Shown piece by piece: positions 1 to 8,973 of a DNA stretch of 64,000 nucleotides. Numbering within the stretch: the first letter of the stretch is position 1; the number at the start of each line of letters is the position of its first letter. The stretch comes from Gaiellasilicea sp963802765 (GTDB lineage: Bacteria; Actinomycetota; Thermoleophilia; Gaiellales; Gaiellaceae). The notes below the pieces were generated by a model. It saw only the letters and a program-made list of their open reading frames with translations. It searched no databases and had not been told where the DNA came from. The position numbers and the translations under genes are program-made. The stretch spans positions 248,001-312,000 of the forward strand of contig CAWDJZ010000007.1 in NCBI GenBank assembly GCA_963802765.1, in the 5' to 3' direction.

Positions 1-330
1 AAGCCGGACATCCAGACGATCTGCGTCGGCATCGCGATGAGCATGGGCGCACTGCTGCTCGGCGGCGGGGCGGCAGGGAAGCGGATGGCCCTGCCGAACG
101 CAAAGATCCTCATCCACCAGGTGTCGGGCGGCTTCCAGGGGCAGGCGACCGACATCGAGATCGCCGCCCGCGAGACGATCGCGCTCAAGCGAAGGCTCGA
201 GGAGATCATCAGCCATCACAGCGGGCAGGACATCGACAAGGTTTCGAAGGACATGGAGCGCGACTACTTCCTCACCGCGCAAGAAGCGAACGAATACGGA
301 ATCATCGACCGCGTGATCGAACACCGCTGA
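1..330 (+). CDS. clpP: ATP-dependent Clp protease proteolytic subunit (C-terminal part)
   Basis: The gene enters from before the window; the reading frame is open from base 1. It encodes the Ser-protease subunit of the Clp degradation machine, which forms a double-heptamer chamber in the cytosol. The catalytic Ser lies in AMSMGALLL, the catalytic His in ILIHQ and the catalytic Asp in ERDYF, so all three expected active-site positions are in the visible part. The GGFQGQATDIEI stretch after the His is typical of ClpP. clpX follows 42 bp downstream on the same strand, the usual clpP-clpX arrangement, so the two are probably co-transcribed. Only the N-terminus is missing. Confidence 0.97.
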   Translation, partial: KPDIQTICVGIAMSMGALLLGGGAAGKRMALPNAKILIHQVSGGFQGQATDIEIAARETIALKRRLEEIISHHSGQDIDKVSKDMERDYFLTAQEANEYGIIDRVIEHR

Positions 331-372
331 TCCTGACCTAGCCGTTTAAGCGAATCCGAGGTACAAGGAGAC

Positions 373-1647
373 ATGGCCCGCGCATCCGAAGGCAACGAAC
401 AGCTCCTCTGTAGCTTCTGCGGAAAGAGCCAGCGCCAGGTCAAGAAGCTGATCGCGGGCCCGGGTGTCTACATCTGCGACGAGTGCATCGATCTCTGCAA
501 CGAGATCATCGACGAGGAGCTGACGACCCCGACCCAGCTCGATCTCGACAATCTCCCGCGGCCGCTCGACATCTATTCGGTGCTGAACGACTACGTCGTC
601 TCGCAGGAGGAAGCGAAGCGGACACTCGCGGTCGCCGTCTACAACCACTACAAACGCGTGCGCATGGGGCAGGAGGACGGCGACGTCGAGCTCCAGAAGT
701 CGAACATCCTCCTCCTCGGCCCGACCGGCTGCGGAAAGACGCTGCTGGCGCAGACGCTGGCCCGGATCCTGAACGTGCCGTTCGCAATCGCCGACGCGAC
801 CGCATTGACCGAGGCGGGCTACGTCGGCGAGGACGTCGAGAACATCCTCCTGAAGCTGATCCAGGCCGCCGACTTCGACATCAAGAAGGCCGAGACGGGG
901 ATCATCTACATCGACGAGGTCGACAAGATCGCGCGCAAAGCCGACAACCCGTCGATCACGCGCGACGTCTCGGGCGAGGGAGTGCAGCAGGCGCTCCTGA
1001 AGATCCTCGAGGGGACGGTGGCCTCGGTGCCGCCGCAGGGCGGGCGCAAGCACCCGCACCAGGAGTTCCTCTCGATCGACACCACGAACATCCTCTTCAT
1101 CTGCGGCGGCGCTTTCGCCGGGCTCGACAAGATCATCGGCCGGCGGATCGGCAAGAACTCGGTCGGCTTCGGAGCGGACGTCCGTTCCCGCCACTCCGAG
1201 GAGAGCGCCGAGCTTCTGTCCGACGTGATGCCCGAAGACCTGCTCAGCTTCGGGCTCATCCCCGAGTTCATCGGCCGTCTGCCCGTCATCTCCGCCGTCC
1301 ATCAGCTGCGCCGCGAGGATCTCGTCCAGATCCTGACCGAGCCCAAGAACGCGCTCACGCGCCAGTACCAGCGCTTCTTCGGCTACGACTCGATCGAGCT
1401 CGAGTTCCGCGAGGACGCGCTCTGGGAGATCGCCGACAAGGCGCTCGCCCGCGAGACCGGCGCCCGCGGCCTCCGTTCGATCATCGAGAACGCGCTCCTC
1501 GACGTGATGTTCGAGCTGCCGTCGCGCAAGGACGTCTCCAAGTGCGTGATCACGAAGGAGACGATCTCAAAGGGCCTGAAGCCGACGCTGGTCACGAGCG
1601 CGGACGGCATCGACGAGGCGCCGGCGTTCGCCGAAGAGACCGCGTAA
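373..1647 (+). CDS. clpX: ATP-dependent Clp protease ATP-binding subunit ClpX
   Basis: This AAA+ unfoldase feeds substrates to ClpP; its 424 aa are full length for the family. The N-terminal zinc-binding domain has two CxxC pairs (CSFC and CDEC, residues about 14-38). Walker A is GPTGCGKT, Walker B is IIYIDEVDK, the pore loop is GYVG and an RKH loop is present. The C-terminal small domain with EFIGRLP follows. The ATG is preceded by AAGGAG at 365-370. It lies just downstream of clpP. Confidence 0.98.
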   Translation: MARASEGNEQLLCSFCGKSQRQVKKLIAGPGVYICDECIDLCNEIIDEELTTPTQLDLDNLPRPLDIYSVLNDYVVSQEEAKRTLAVAVYNHYKRVRMGQEDGDVELQKSNILLLGPTGCGKTLLAQTLARILNVPFAIADATALTEAGYVGEDVENILLKLIQAADFDIKKAETGIIYIDEVDKIARKADNPSITRDVSGEGVQQALLKILEGTVASVPPQGGRKHPHQEFLSIDTTNILFICGGAFAGLDKIIGRRIGKNSVGFGADVRSRHSEESAELLSDVMPEDLLSFGLIPEFIGRLPVISAVHQLRREDLVQILTEPKNALTRQYQRFFGYDSIELEFREDALWEIADKALARETGARGLRSIIENALLDVMFELPSRKDVSKCVITKETISKGLKPTLVTSADGIDEAPAFAEETA

Positions 1648-1665
1648 AGCGCCGGACACGCTCGT

Positions 1666-1890
1666 TCAGAGGCGTCCAGGCGGGCGTCGTCCGGAGACGG
1701 CCGCGTCGGGTCGCCGCCACAGCCCGACGCTGAGCTCGAGCCCGGTCAGGCGGGGGCGTGTGTGCGTGCGGTACGTCCCGTCGATCGCGCGCCGGACGAG
1801 CTCCGCAAGCGACAGGCCGGTGCGCTCCGATTCGCTGAGCAGGAACGCGTGCTGACGGTCGGTCAAGGTCACATGTGTCTTCCTGCTCAC
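1666..1890 (-). CDS. small ribbon-helix-helix-like DNA-binding protein
   Basis: This is a 74-aa protein if translation starts at GTG 1888-1890. The N-terminal half (KTHVTLTDRQHAFLLSES, then TGLSLAELVRRAID) has the beta-strand plus two-helix pattern of CopG/Arc-type RHH proteins, which are often transcriptional repressors or antitoxins. No toxin gene is adjacent: clpX converges from one side and a thioesterase diverges on the other. The reading frame stays open far upstream across the thioesterase gene, but only the segment below 1890 looks coding. An imperfect palindrome sits directly before the start. Function is inferred from fold pattern only. Confidence 0.6.
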   Translation of the reverse strand: MSRKTHVTLTDRQHAFLLSESERTGLSLAELVRRAIDGTYRTHTRPRLTGLELSVGLWRRPDAAVSGRRPPGRL

Positions 1891-1893
1891 AGG

Positions 1894-1907
1894 CAGGTGT
1901 ATACCTG
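1894..1907. promoter_or_regulatory. imperfect palindrome before the RHH gene
   Basis: CAGGTGTATACCTG matches its own reverse complement at 12 of 14 positions. It lies 3 bp upstream of the GTG of the small RHH gene, and on the minus strand it contains a TATACA -10-like hexamer. It could be an autoregulatory operator/promoter; this is inference from position. Confidence 0.3.
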
Positions 1908-1983
1908 GCCCGCTTTTCGACTTACTGGCAAATCGGCAACGTCTGTGAAACGGCTTCTCGGCAGCAGCGGGTAGGGTCGGCTC

Positions 1984-2457
1984 GTGGCCGAGGTGCACGA
2001 TCTGGATCCGCACGCGCTCGCGGCCCGCGGGCTCGAGCTGTCCGGCATGGAGTACATCCAGGCGATCTTCGCCGGCGAGCTTCCGCAGCCGCCGATCGCG
2101 ACGCTGATGGGCTTCCACGGAGTGGCGGCCGAGCCAGGCCGGGCCGTCTTCGAGATGGAGCCGGGCCCGCAGCACTACAACCCGATCGGCTCCGTCCACG
2201 GCGGCATCGCGCTGACGCTTCTCGACTCGGCGATGGGCTGTGCGGTGCACACCACGCTCGAGCGGGGCGACCGGTACACGACGCTCGAGGTGAAGACGAA
2301 CTTCGTCCGGCCGATCACGTCCGACACGGGCGTCATCCGCTGCGAAGGAATCGTGCTCCACAAGGGCGCTCGAGTCGCGACGGCGGAGGGCAGGGTCACC
2401 GACAGCGCGGGCAGGCTGCTCGCGCACGGCACCACGACCTGCCTGATCTTCCGGTGA
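1984..2457 (+). CDS. PaaI-family hotdog thioesterase
   Basis: The 157-aa protein has the PaaI/DUF4442-type hotdog fold, which normally hydrolyses acyl-CoA thioesters. The diagnostic segment is GSVHGGIALTLLDSAMG with the HGG loop and catalytic-region Asp, followed by TLEVKTNFVRPI. It starts at GTG; a TAGGGT -10-like box ends 6 bp upstream (1972-1977), so the message may be leaderless. A clear paralogue lies at 4984-5502. The gamma-glutamyltransferase-like gene follows 7 bp downstream on the same strand. Substrate unknown. Confidence 0.85.
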   Translation: MAEVHDLDPHALAARGLELSGMEYIQAIFAGELPQPPIATLMGFHGVAAEPGRAVFEMEPGPQHYNPIGSVHGGIALTLLDSAMGCAVHTTLERGDRYTTLEVKTNFVRPITSDTGVIRCEGIVLHKGARVATAEGRVTDSAGRLLAHGTTTCLIFR

Positions 2458-2464
2458 CGCGACA

Positions 2465-4138
2465 GTGAGCTTCACGACCCGGCCCGAGCTGCGCGGCACG
2501 TTCGGCATGGTCGCGTCGACGCACTGGCTCGCGTCGGCGGCGGGGATGTCGGTGCTGGAGCGCGGGGGCAATGCCTTCGACGCGGCTGTCGCAACCGGTT
2601 TCACGCTCCAGGTCGTCGAGCCGCATCTGAACGGCCCGGGGGGTGAGGTCCCGGCGCTCCTCTGGCCCGTCTCGCACGGTGAGCCGGTCGCGCTCTGCGG
2701 CCAGGGCGTGGCACCGGCGGCCGCCACGATCGAGCGCTACCGGGAGCTCGGGCACGAGCTCGTCCCCGGGACGGGTGTGCTCGCCGCCTGCGTGCCCGGA
2801 GCATTCGGCGGCTGGCTGCTCCTGCTCGAGCAGTTCGGCACGCTCCGGCTCGAGGACGTGCTCTCGTTCGCGGTCGGCTACGCGGAGCACGGGTTTCCGA
2901 TCGTCGCCGGCATCCGGGCCACGATCGAACGAACCGACGAGCTGCTCCACGGCTGGCCGGCCTCCCGCGCCCTGTACCTCCCTGCACCCGAGGTCGGGCA
3001 ACTCTTCCGTAACCCGGCGCTCGCGGCGACCTACCGGCGCATCCTCGACGAGTCACGGGGCGGATCGCGCGAGGATGAGATCGAGAAAGCCCGTCGCGCG
3101 TGGTACGAGGGGTTCGTCGCCGAGGAGATCGACCGTTTCGTCGCCGCCGAGGGCGGCCTCCTCGAAGGCGGCGACATGGCCGGGTGGCGAGCGTCGCTCG
3201 AGCCGGTCGCCAAGCTCGAGTACGGCGGCCTCACCGTCTGCAAGACGCTTCCCTGGGGCGCGGGGCCGGTTGGTCTACAGCAGCTCGCGCTGCTCGACGG
3301 CTTCGACCTGGCCGAGCTCTCGCCTGCCGAGCTCGTCCACGTCGTCACCGAGTGCGCGAAGCTCGCCTTCGCCGACCGCGACGCGCTCTACGGCGACGCC
3401 GAGGTGCCACTCGAGACGCTGCTCTCGAAGGAGTACAACGACGAGCGCCGCGCCCTCATCACGGACGACGCGGCCGACGACTACCAGCCGGGAATGGGGC
3501 GGCTGCCGACGGTCGTCGGCGCCGCCCTGACGCCGGGCGCGGGGGAGCCGACCCGCGGCGACACCGTCCACCTCGACGTCGTTGACCGCTGGGGCAACAT
3601 GGTCTCGGCCACCCCGAGCGGCGGCTGGCTGCACAGCTCGCCGGTGATTCCGTCGCTGGGCTGGCCGCTCGGCACCCGCGCGCAGATGTTCTGGCTCGAG
3701 GAGGGGCTGCCGTCCTCGCTGCGGCCGGGCGCTCGGCCGCGGACGACCCTCTCTCCCGGGCTCGCGCTCCGAGACGGGAAGCCGTACCTCGCGTGGGGCA
3801 CGCCCGGCGGCGACCAGCAGGAGCAGTGGGCGCTGCACGCGTTCCTGCGCCACGTCGACCTCGGCCTCAATCTGCAGGAGGCGATCGACGCGCCCGAGTT
3901 CCACACCGACCACCTGATCTCGTCCTTCTATCCGCGCGGCTTCGCGCGGCGCTCCGTCACGGTCGAGGAGCGGCTCGGCGAGGACGCGATCGCGGATCTC
4001 CGCCGCCGCGGGCACGAGGTCGAGGTGTCGGGACCATGGACGCTCGGCCGCGTCAGCGCGGTCGCACGCGAGGAGGACGGGCTCCTGAAGGCGGGGGCGA
4101 ACCCGCGCGGAATGCAGGGCTACGCGGTCGGCAGGTAG
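2465..4138 (+). CDS. gamma-glutamyltransferase-like Ntn hydrolase
   Basis: The 557-aa protein of the gamma-glutamyltranspeptidase family is synthesised as a precursor that self-cleaves at a Thr, which becomes the N-terminal nucleophile. The N-terminal signature (RGTFGMVASTHWLASAAG, GGNAFDAAVA) and the small-subunit start GDTVHLDVVDRWGN are visible; Thr367 aligns with the family nucleophile. There is no signal peptide, so a cytosolic enzyme (YwrD-like) is more likely than the secreted glutathione hydrolase. It starts at GTG without a clear Shine-Dalgarno and sits right behind the thioesterase gene. Its last 19 bp overlap the remnant of a cupin gene on the other strand. Confidence 0.85.
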   Translation: MSFTTRPELRGTFGMVASTHWLASAAGMSVLERGGNAFDAAVATGFTLQVVEPHLNGPGGEVPALLWPVSHGEPVALCGQGVAPAAATIERYRELGHELVPGTGVLAACVPGAFGGWLLLLEQFGTLRLEDVLSFAVGYAEHGFPIVAGIRATIERTDELLHGWPASRALYLPAPEVGQLFRNPALAATYRRILDESRGGSREDEIEKARRAWYEGFVAEEIDRFVAAEGGLLEGGDMAGWRASLEPVAKLEYGGLTVCKTLPWGAGPVGLQQLALLDGFDLAELSPAELVHVVTECAKLAFADRDALYGDAEVPLETLLSKEYNDERRALITDDAADDYQPGMGRLPTVVGAALTPGAGEPTRGDTVHLDVVDRWGNMVSATPSGGWLHSSPVIPSLGWPLGTRAQMFWLEEGLPSSLRPGARPRTTLSPGLALRDGKPYLAWGTPGGDQQEQWALHAFLRHVDLGLNLQEAIDAPEFHTDHLISSFYPRGFARRSVTVEERLGEDAIADLRRRGHEVEVSGPWTLGRVSAVAREEDGLLKAGANPRGMQGYAVGR

Positions 4139-4455
4139 GGCGCGACGTCCCCCTCGAGCACGATCACGGTCATCCCGTCCTCACTGCCGGACTCGTGCTC
4201 TTCGCCTGCCTCCCAGAACGCGGCGTCGAGGGACCGATCGCGACGCCTGCGATCCGGCCCGGTCACCCACCGAGCCTGCGACGACGCAGTAGAGCTGCGG
4301 ACGGTCGCCTCATGGACCGACCACCCCGCCGGCCGGGACGTGGAAGCACGCCGCCTTGACGGTGCCGTCCGGAGCGGTCAGGGGACTGAGCGTGAAATCG
4401 CTGCCGAAGCATCCACGCGCCACCCGTCGCCTCGCCCGAAGCTGAGCGTCTGCAC
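4120..4455 (-). pseudogene. decayed cupin-domain protein gene
   Basis: No frame is open through this stretch, but translating the minus strand and switching frame gives consecutive blocks of one small cupin protein. They are FGSDFTLSPLTAPDGTVK, ACFHVPAGGVVG, HEATV, QLYCVVAGS, WVTGPD and DAAFWEAGEEHESGSEDG, ending in VLEGDVAPYLPT and a TAG at 4120-4122. Expected length is about 112 codons from GTG 4453-4455. At least four single-base indels are needed (near 4407, 4325, 4308 and 4286). The number of lesions argues for true decay, not one sequencing error. It lies 1 bp downstream of the HxlR gene stop, so it may once have been its operon partner. Confidence 0.7.
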
Positions 4456-4456
4456 G

Positions 4457-4912
4457 CTACGCGCTCTCGCGCAGCGGCGCCTCGTCGCGCACGGCGCGCA
4501 TGTCGCGCGCAGCCACCGGCTCACCGCACTCGGGGCACGCGAGACGAGGCATCACCGTCGCGCCGCAGCTCTTGTGCGTCAGGACCATCGCGCTCCCACC
4601 GCTGTGTTTCGCTCCCCAGTCCATGATCGTCAGGAGGACGGGGTAGAGGTCGAGGCCTCGGTCCGTCAAGCGGTACTCGAAGCGTTCCGGGCGCTCCTGG
4701 TAGAGCTCCTTCCTGAGGATTCCCTGCAGCACGAGCGTGTTCAGCCGGTCGCTGAGGATGTTCCGCGCGATCCCGGTGTTTCGCTGAATCTGCTCGAAGC
4801 GGCGCACCCCGAGGAAGGCCTCGCGCAGCACGAGCAGAGTCCACCGCTCGCCGATGACGGCCAGCGTGTTCCCCACGGCGCAGTTCTCGCGCGTCCAGTC
4901 GTGCCCGTGCAC
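4457..4912 (-). CDS. HxlR-family winged-helix transcriptional regulator
   Basis: The 151-aa protein begins with the HxlR pattern: NCAVGNTLAVIGERWTLLVLREAFLG, then RRFEQIQRNTGIARNILSDRLNTLV (recognition helix) and the wing RFEYRLTDRGLDLYPVL. The Cys near residue 11 is a typical redox-sensing position. A C-terminal CxxC-type tail (HKSCG then CPECGEPV) suggests an extra zinc ribbon. The gene diverges from the thioesterase at 4984; the 71-bp spacer carries a perfect inverted repeat, so self-regulation and control of the thioesterase are likely. Confidence 0.88.
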   Translation of the reverse strand: MHGHDWTRENCAVGNTLAVIGERWTLLVLREAFLGVRRFEQIQRNTGIARNILSDRLNTLVLQGILRKELYQERPERFEYRLTDRGLDLYPVLLTIMDWGAKHSGGSAMVLTHKSCGATVMPRLACPECGEPVAARDMRAVRDEAPLRESA

Positions 4913-4921
4913 CAGGGCATA

Positions 4922-4936
4922 GTTGCATTTTGCAAC
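4922..4936. promoter_or_regulatory. inverted-repeat operator between HxlR and thioesterase genes
   Basis: GTTGCA-TTT-TGCAAC is a perfect 6-bp inverted repeat with a 3-bp spacer, in the divergent intergenic region 10 bp from the HxlR start codon. Position and symmetry fit the binding site of the dimeric HxlR regulator. Confidence 0.65.
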
Positions 4937-4983
4937 GCACTCGTCTAGAGTCGGTTTCGAAAAGCAACGGACAGGAGTGAGCG

Positions 4984-5502
4984 ATGACGCGCACGCGCAC
5001 GATCACCTGGCACGACCCCGCGGACGCTGCCGCTATGGCTCAGGGCCTGAGCGGCCTCGAGATCCTCCACCGAATCGCCTCCGGCCTCATCCCGGCGCCG
5101 CCGGCGGCCGCCCTCGTCGGCTTCGAGCCGACCTACGTCATGCCCGGACGGGTCGCGTTCGCCTACGAGCCGCGCGAGGAGCACTACAACGCGATGGGCG
5201 CCGTCCACGGCGGCATCCTGACGACCGTGCTCGACACAGTGATGGGCTGTGCCGTTCAATCGAAGCTCGAGCCCGGGATCGCGCCGGTGACGATCGAGCT
5301 GAAGTCGAGCTTCGTCCATCCCGTCACGCTCGCCTCGGGTGTGCTCCGCGCCGAGGGAAGCGTCGTGCATCCCGGATCGCGGGTCGCGACGGCCGAGGCG
5401 AGACTCGAGGGCGAGGACGGCACGCTCTACGCGCACGCCTCCTCGACCTGGCTCATCCTCGACCTCGCCACGAAGGAAAAACAGGAGCCACTGGCGGCGT
5501 AG
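4984..5502 (+). CDS. PaaI-family hotdog thioesterase (paralogue)
   Basis: The 172-aa hotdog thioesterase has the core motif GAVHGGILTTVLDTVMG, then VTIELKSSFVHPV and SRVATAEARLEGEDG. It aligns along its length with the product of 1984-2457, so the two are paralogues 2.5 kb apart. The ATG has AGGAG at 4973-4977. It is divergent from the HxlR gene and probably under its control. valS starts 20 bp downstream but appears to have its own -10 box. Confidence 0.87.
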   Translation: MTRTRTITWHDPADAAAMAQGLSGLEILHRIASGLIPAPPAAALVGFEPTYVMPGRVAFAYEPREEHYNAMGAVHGGILTTVLDTVMGCAVQSKLEPGIAPVTIELKSSFVHPVTLASGVLRAEGSVVHPGSRVATAEARLEGEDGTLYAHASSTWLILDLATKEKQEPLAA

Positions 5503-5510
5503 CCCGCTCC

Positions 5511-5516
5511 TACAAT
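5511..5516 (+). promoter_or_regulatory. -10 box of probable leaderless valS promoter
   Basis: TACAAT lies 6 bp before the valS ATG, so the transcription start should fall on or next to the start codon. No Shine-Dalgarno is present. Confidence 0.5.
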
Positions 5517-5522
5517 GCGGCG

Positions 5523-7927
5523 ATGGAGCCGCTGTACACACCGGCCGGCGTCGAAGAGCGCTGGCAGCGCGCCTGGGAGGAGGAAGGCCTCTACCGCGCG
5601 GGCGCGGGCAAGCGCCGCGAGGAGACCTTCGTCATCTGCGTGCCGCCGCCGAACGTAACGGGCGCGCTGCACATGGGCCACGCGCTCAACGGGACGCTCC
5701 AGGACGTCCTCATCCGCTGGCACCGGATGCAGGGCTACGACACCCTCTGGCAGCCGGGCTACGACCACGCCGGCATCTCGACCCAGAACGTGGTCGAGAA
5801 ACAGCTGATCCGAGAGGGGACGTCGCGCAAGGAGCTCGGACGCGAGGCCTTCGTCGCGCGCGTCTGGCGGCACCTGGAGGAGACCGGGCGGACGATCATG
5901 GGTCAGTTCCGACGGCTCGGGGCCTCGCTCGACTACGAACGCGAGCGCTTCACGATGGACGACGCCTACATCGAGGCCGTGATGCGCTTCTTCACCCACC
6001 TCTGGGACCGCGGCTGGCTCTACCGGGCGAACCGGATCGTCAACTGGTGCCCGCACCACGAGACCGCGATCTCGGACCTCGAGGTGGTGCACGAGGAGGT
6101 CGACGACGCTCTCACGTACGCCGTTTACCCGTTCGTGGACGGCGACGGTGGGGTCACGGTCGCGACGGCGCGGCCGGCGACGATGCTCGCCGACGTGGCG
6201 GTCGCGGTGCATCCGGACGACGAGCGCTACCGGAGCGCGGTCGGCAAAGAGGTCATCGTCCCGTACGTCGACCGGCGCGTGCCGGTGATCTCCGATGCGC
6301 GGGTCGATCCCGAGTTCGGGACCGGCGCGCTCAAGGTCACGCCGGGACACGATCCCACCGACTTCGAGATCGGCGCCGACCACGGGCTGCCGACGGTCAC
6401 CGTGATCGGCCCGGACGGGCGCATGAACGAGCAGGCGGGGGAGTGGCCGGGCTCTCGCAGGCGGAGGCAGACGAGCGCGTGCTCGCCTGGCTGAAGGAGC
6501 ACGGCCGGCTCGAGAAGCGGGTGAGCTACCGGCACGCGGTCGGCACGTGCGAGCGCTGCCACACCCGGATCGAGCCACTCGTCTCGCTCCAGTGGTGGTG
6601 CGCGATGGAGGAGCCGCGAAAGCCGGCCCTGCGCGCGCTGCAGGAGCGTCGCGTCCGCTATCACCCCGAGTCGCAGCACCAGTTCGCGATCCGCTCGCTC
6701 GAGGAGATTCCCGACTGGAACATCTCGCGCCAGCTCTGGTGGGGGCACCAGCTGCCGATCTGGTACTGCCCGGACGGGCACGTCACCTGCGCGTGGCCGC
6801 CGCCGGACGCGTGCGGCGAGTGCGGCTCGACCGAGCTCGAGCGCGACCCGGACGTGCTCGACACCTGGTTCTCGTCCGCCCTCTGGCCCTTCGCCACGCT
6901 CGGCTGGCCGGAGCGGACGCCCGCGCTCGAGCGCTACTACCCCGGCGACGTCAACTCGACCGCGCGCGAGATCATCCGGCTCTGGGAGAACCGGATGATC
7001 TGGACGGGCCTGGAGCTGATGGGCGGGGTCCCCTTCACCGATGTGATCATCCACTCGACCGTGCTCGCGTCCGACGGGCGGCGGATGTCCAAGAGCCTCG
7101 GCACCGGCATCGACCCACTCGACCTGATCGCTCGTCACGGCGCCGACGCGACGCGGTACGGCCTGCTCAAGATGTCCTCGACCCAGGACGTCCGCTTCGC
7201 GGAGGGCGCGCTCGAGGAGGGCCGGAAGCTCGCGAACAAGCTCTGGAACGTGGCGCGCCTGCTGCTCGCCCACGAGGTCGAGCCTGACGCGCGGCCGCGC
7301 GAGCTCGAGGAGCGGTGGATTCTCGCGCGCATCGACACAACGCGGGCCGAGCTCGAGCAGGCCTGGGCGCGCTTCGAGTTCGCGCCGTCCGTGCAGGCGC
7401 TCTACCGCCTCACGTTCGACGACTTCTGCGACTGGTACGCGGAGTCGATCAAGCCGCGCCTGCGCGCCGGAGACGAGGATGCCGCCGCGACCGCGCTCGC
7501 CGCGCTCGAGCGGCTGCTCACGCTCCTGCACCCCGTGCTGCCGCATGTGACCGAGGAGATCTGGTCGCAGTTCCACGAGACGCGCCTGATCGTCACGCCC
7601 TGGCCCGAGGCGGACAGCGCTTACGAGGCCGACCTGAACGCGCTCGCGCGCGTCCAGGAAGCGGCCGCGACGTTCCGCCGCAGCGGGGTGCTGGTCGAGC
7701 TCGACGGAGACGCGAAGCGGATCTTCGAGGCGGTCGTTCGCCCCGAGCGCGCCAAGGTGAACGGGAACGCCGACGCCGAGATCGAGCGCCTGCGCAAGGA
7801 GGTCGAGCGCGGCGAGCGGATGCTCGCCAACGAGAAGTTCGTCGCGAACGCCAAGCCCGAGGTGGTCGAGGCGGAGCGCGACAAGCTCGCGCGCTACCGG
7901 CGTGAGCTCGATGCACTCACCGGCTGA
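5523..7927 (+). CDS. valS: valyl-tRNA synthetase (frame interrupted once)
   Basis: Class I aminoacyl-tRNA synthetase charging tRNA-Val, about 801 aa. It has the HIGH-type motif in PPPNVTGALHMGHAL, the editing domain, the KMSKS-type loop DGRRMSKSLGTG and the C-terminal tRNA-binding coiled coil (AEIERLRKEVERGERMLAN). The reading frame is broken at 6449-6451: the first frame ends in MNEQAGEWPG and a +1 frame resumes at LSQAEADERVLAW. Adding one G to the GGG run restores the expected sequence. As the only valS here and an essential gene, a sequence error is more likely than inactivation. It overlaps folC, the common valS-folC pair. Confidence 0.93.
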
Positions 7928-8972
7928 GACGCCGCACACCGCCTGGATCTCGAGCCTCAGTCCCTGGCCGAAGGAGTTCGGACTGGGGCGGATGCGGACG
8001 CTCCTCGCCGCCCTCGGCGACCCGCAGCTTGCCTTCCCCGCCGTGCACGTCGTCGGCACGAACGGCAAGTCGACCGCAACGCGGACGATCGAGGCGCTGC
8101 TCCTCGCCGAAGGACTGTCGGTCGGCGCCACCGTGTCGCCGCACCTCCGCTCGTGGGCGGAGCGGATCACGGTCGACGGTGCAGAAGCCGACTTCGAGGA
8201 GGTCGTCCAGCGCGTCCGGCCGGAAGCAGAGGCGCAGGGCGCAACCCAGTTCGAGACGATCTGCGCGGCCGCCTTCGCCGAGTTCGCGGTGCGCGAGGTC
8301 GACGTCGCGGTCGTCGAGGCCGGCCTCGGCGGCCGGCTCGACGCGACGAACGTGCTCCGGTCACATGTCGTCCTCCTCACCAACGTCGGCCTCGATCACA
8401 CCGACGTGCTCGGCGAGACCCGCGAGGAGATCGCGGCCGAGAAGCTCGCGGTCGTGCAGGAGGGAACGGTCGCCGTCCTCCCGGACGAGGAGTTCGCCGA
8501 TCTCGCCGGGCCGAACGTCGTGCTCGGCGGGGCGCGCGAGGCGGCGGAGGCCTTCCTGGGTCGACCGGTCGAGCACGACGTCGACGTCGTGCTTCCCGGG
8601 CGCCTCGAGCGGCGCCTCGACGACGTCTTCGACGGCGCCCACAATCCCGACGGTGCCGCCTGGCTCGCGGCCCGGCTCGAACGCGACGACTACACGCTCG
8701 TCGTCTCGATCCTGCGCGACAAGGACGCCGACGCGATGCTCATGGCGCTCGCCGGCGCGGGGCGGCGCTTCATCGCCACCTCGTCCTCCAACGCGCGTGC
8801 GCTCCCGGCCGCGGAGCTCGCAACGCTGGCGCGGCGGCACTTTGCCGACGTGGAGGTCGTCGCGCCTCCCGACGTGGCGCTCGCCCGGGCGAAGGAGCAC
8901 GGCCCGGTGCTCGTGACCGGCTCGCTGTACCTTCTCGCGGATCTCGAGGCGATGGCGAGGAACGACGCCTAA
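7911..8972 (+). CDS. folC: folylpolyglutamate/dihydrofolate synthase-like Mur ligase
   Basis: The protein adds glutamate to folates (and possibly makes dihydrofolate) in the cytosol. Motifs: P-loop HVVGTNGKSTATRTIEA, EAGLGGRLDATNV, TNVGLDHTDVLG and DGAHNPDG at the start of the C-terminal domain. About 353 aa is short for FolC (commonly about 420-450), mostly from a compact C-terminal domain. The ATG at 7911 lies inside the end of valS; an in-frame GTG at 7902 is an alternative. valS and folC overlap, so translation is probably coupled. Confidence 0.88.
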   Translation: MHSPAETPHTAWISSLSPWPKEFGLGRMRTLLAALGDPQLAFPAVHVVGTNGKSTATRTIEALLLAEGLSVGATVSPHLRSWAERITVDGAEADFEEVVQRVRPEAEAQGATQFETICAAAFAEFAVREVDVAVVEAGLGGRLDATNVLRSHVVLLTNVGLDHTDVLGETREEIAAEKLAVVQEGTVAVLPDEEFADLAGPNVVLGGAREAAEAFLGRPVEHDVDVVLPGRLERRLDDVFDGAHNPDGAAWLAARLERDDYTLVVSILRDKDADAMLMALAGAGRRFIATSSSNARALPAAELATLARRHFADVEVVAPPDVALARAKEHGPVLVTGSLYLLADLEAMARNDA

Positions 8973-8973
8973 C

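Noticed and set aside
346..1302. Long open frame antisense to clpX
   Set aside because: High-GC shadow of clpX; Asp/Arg/Val-rich composition with no domain, and clpX is unmistakable.
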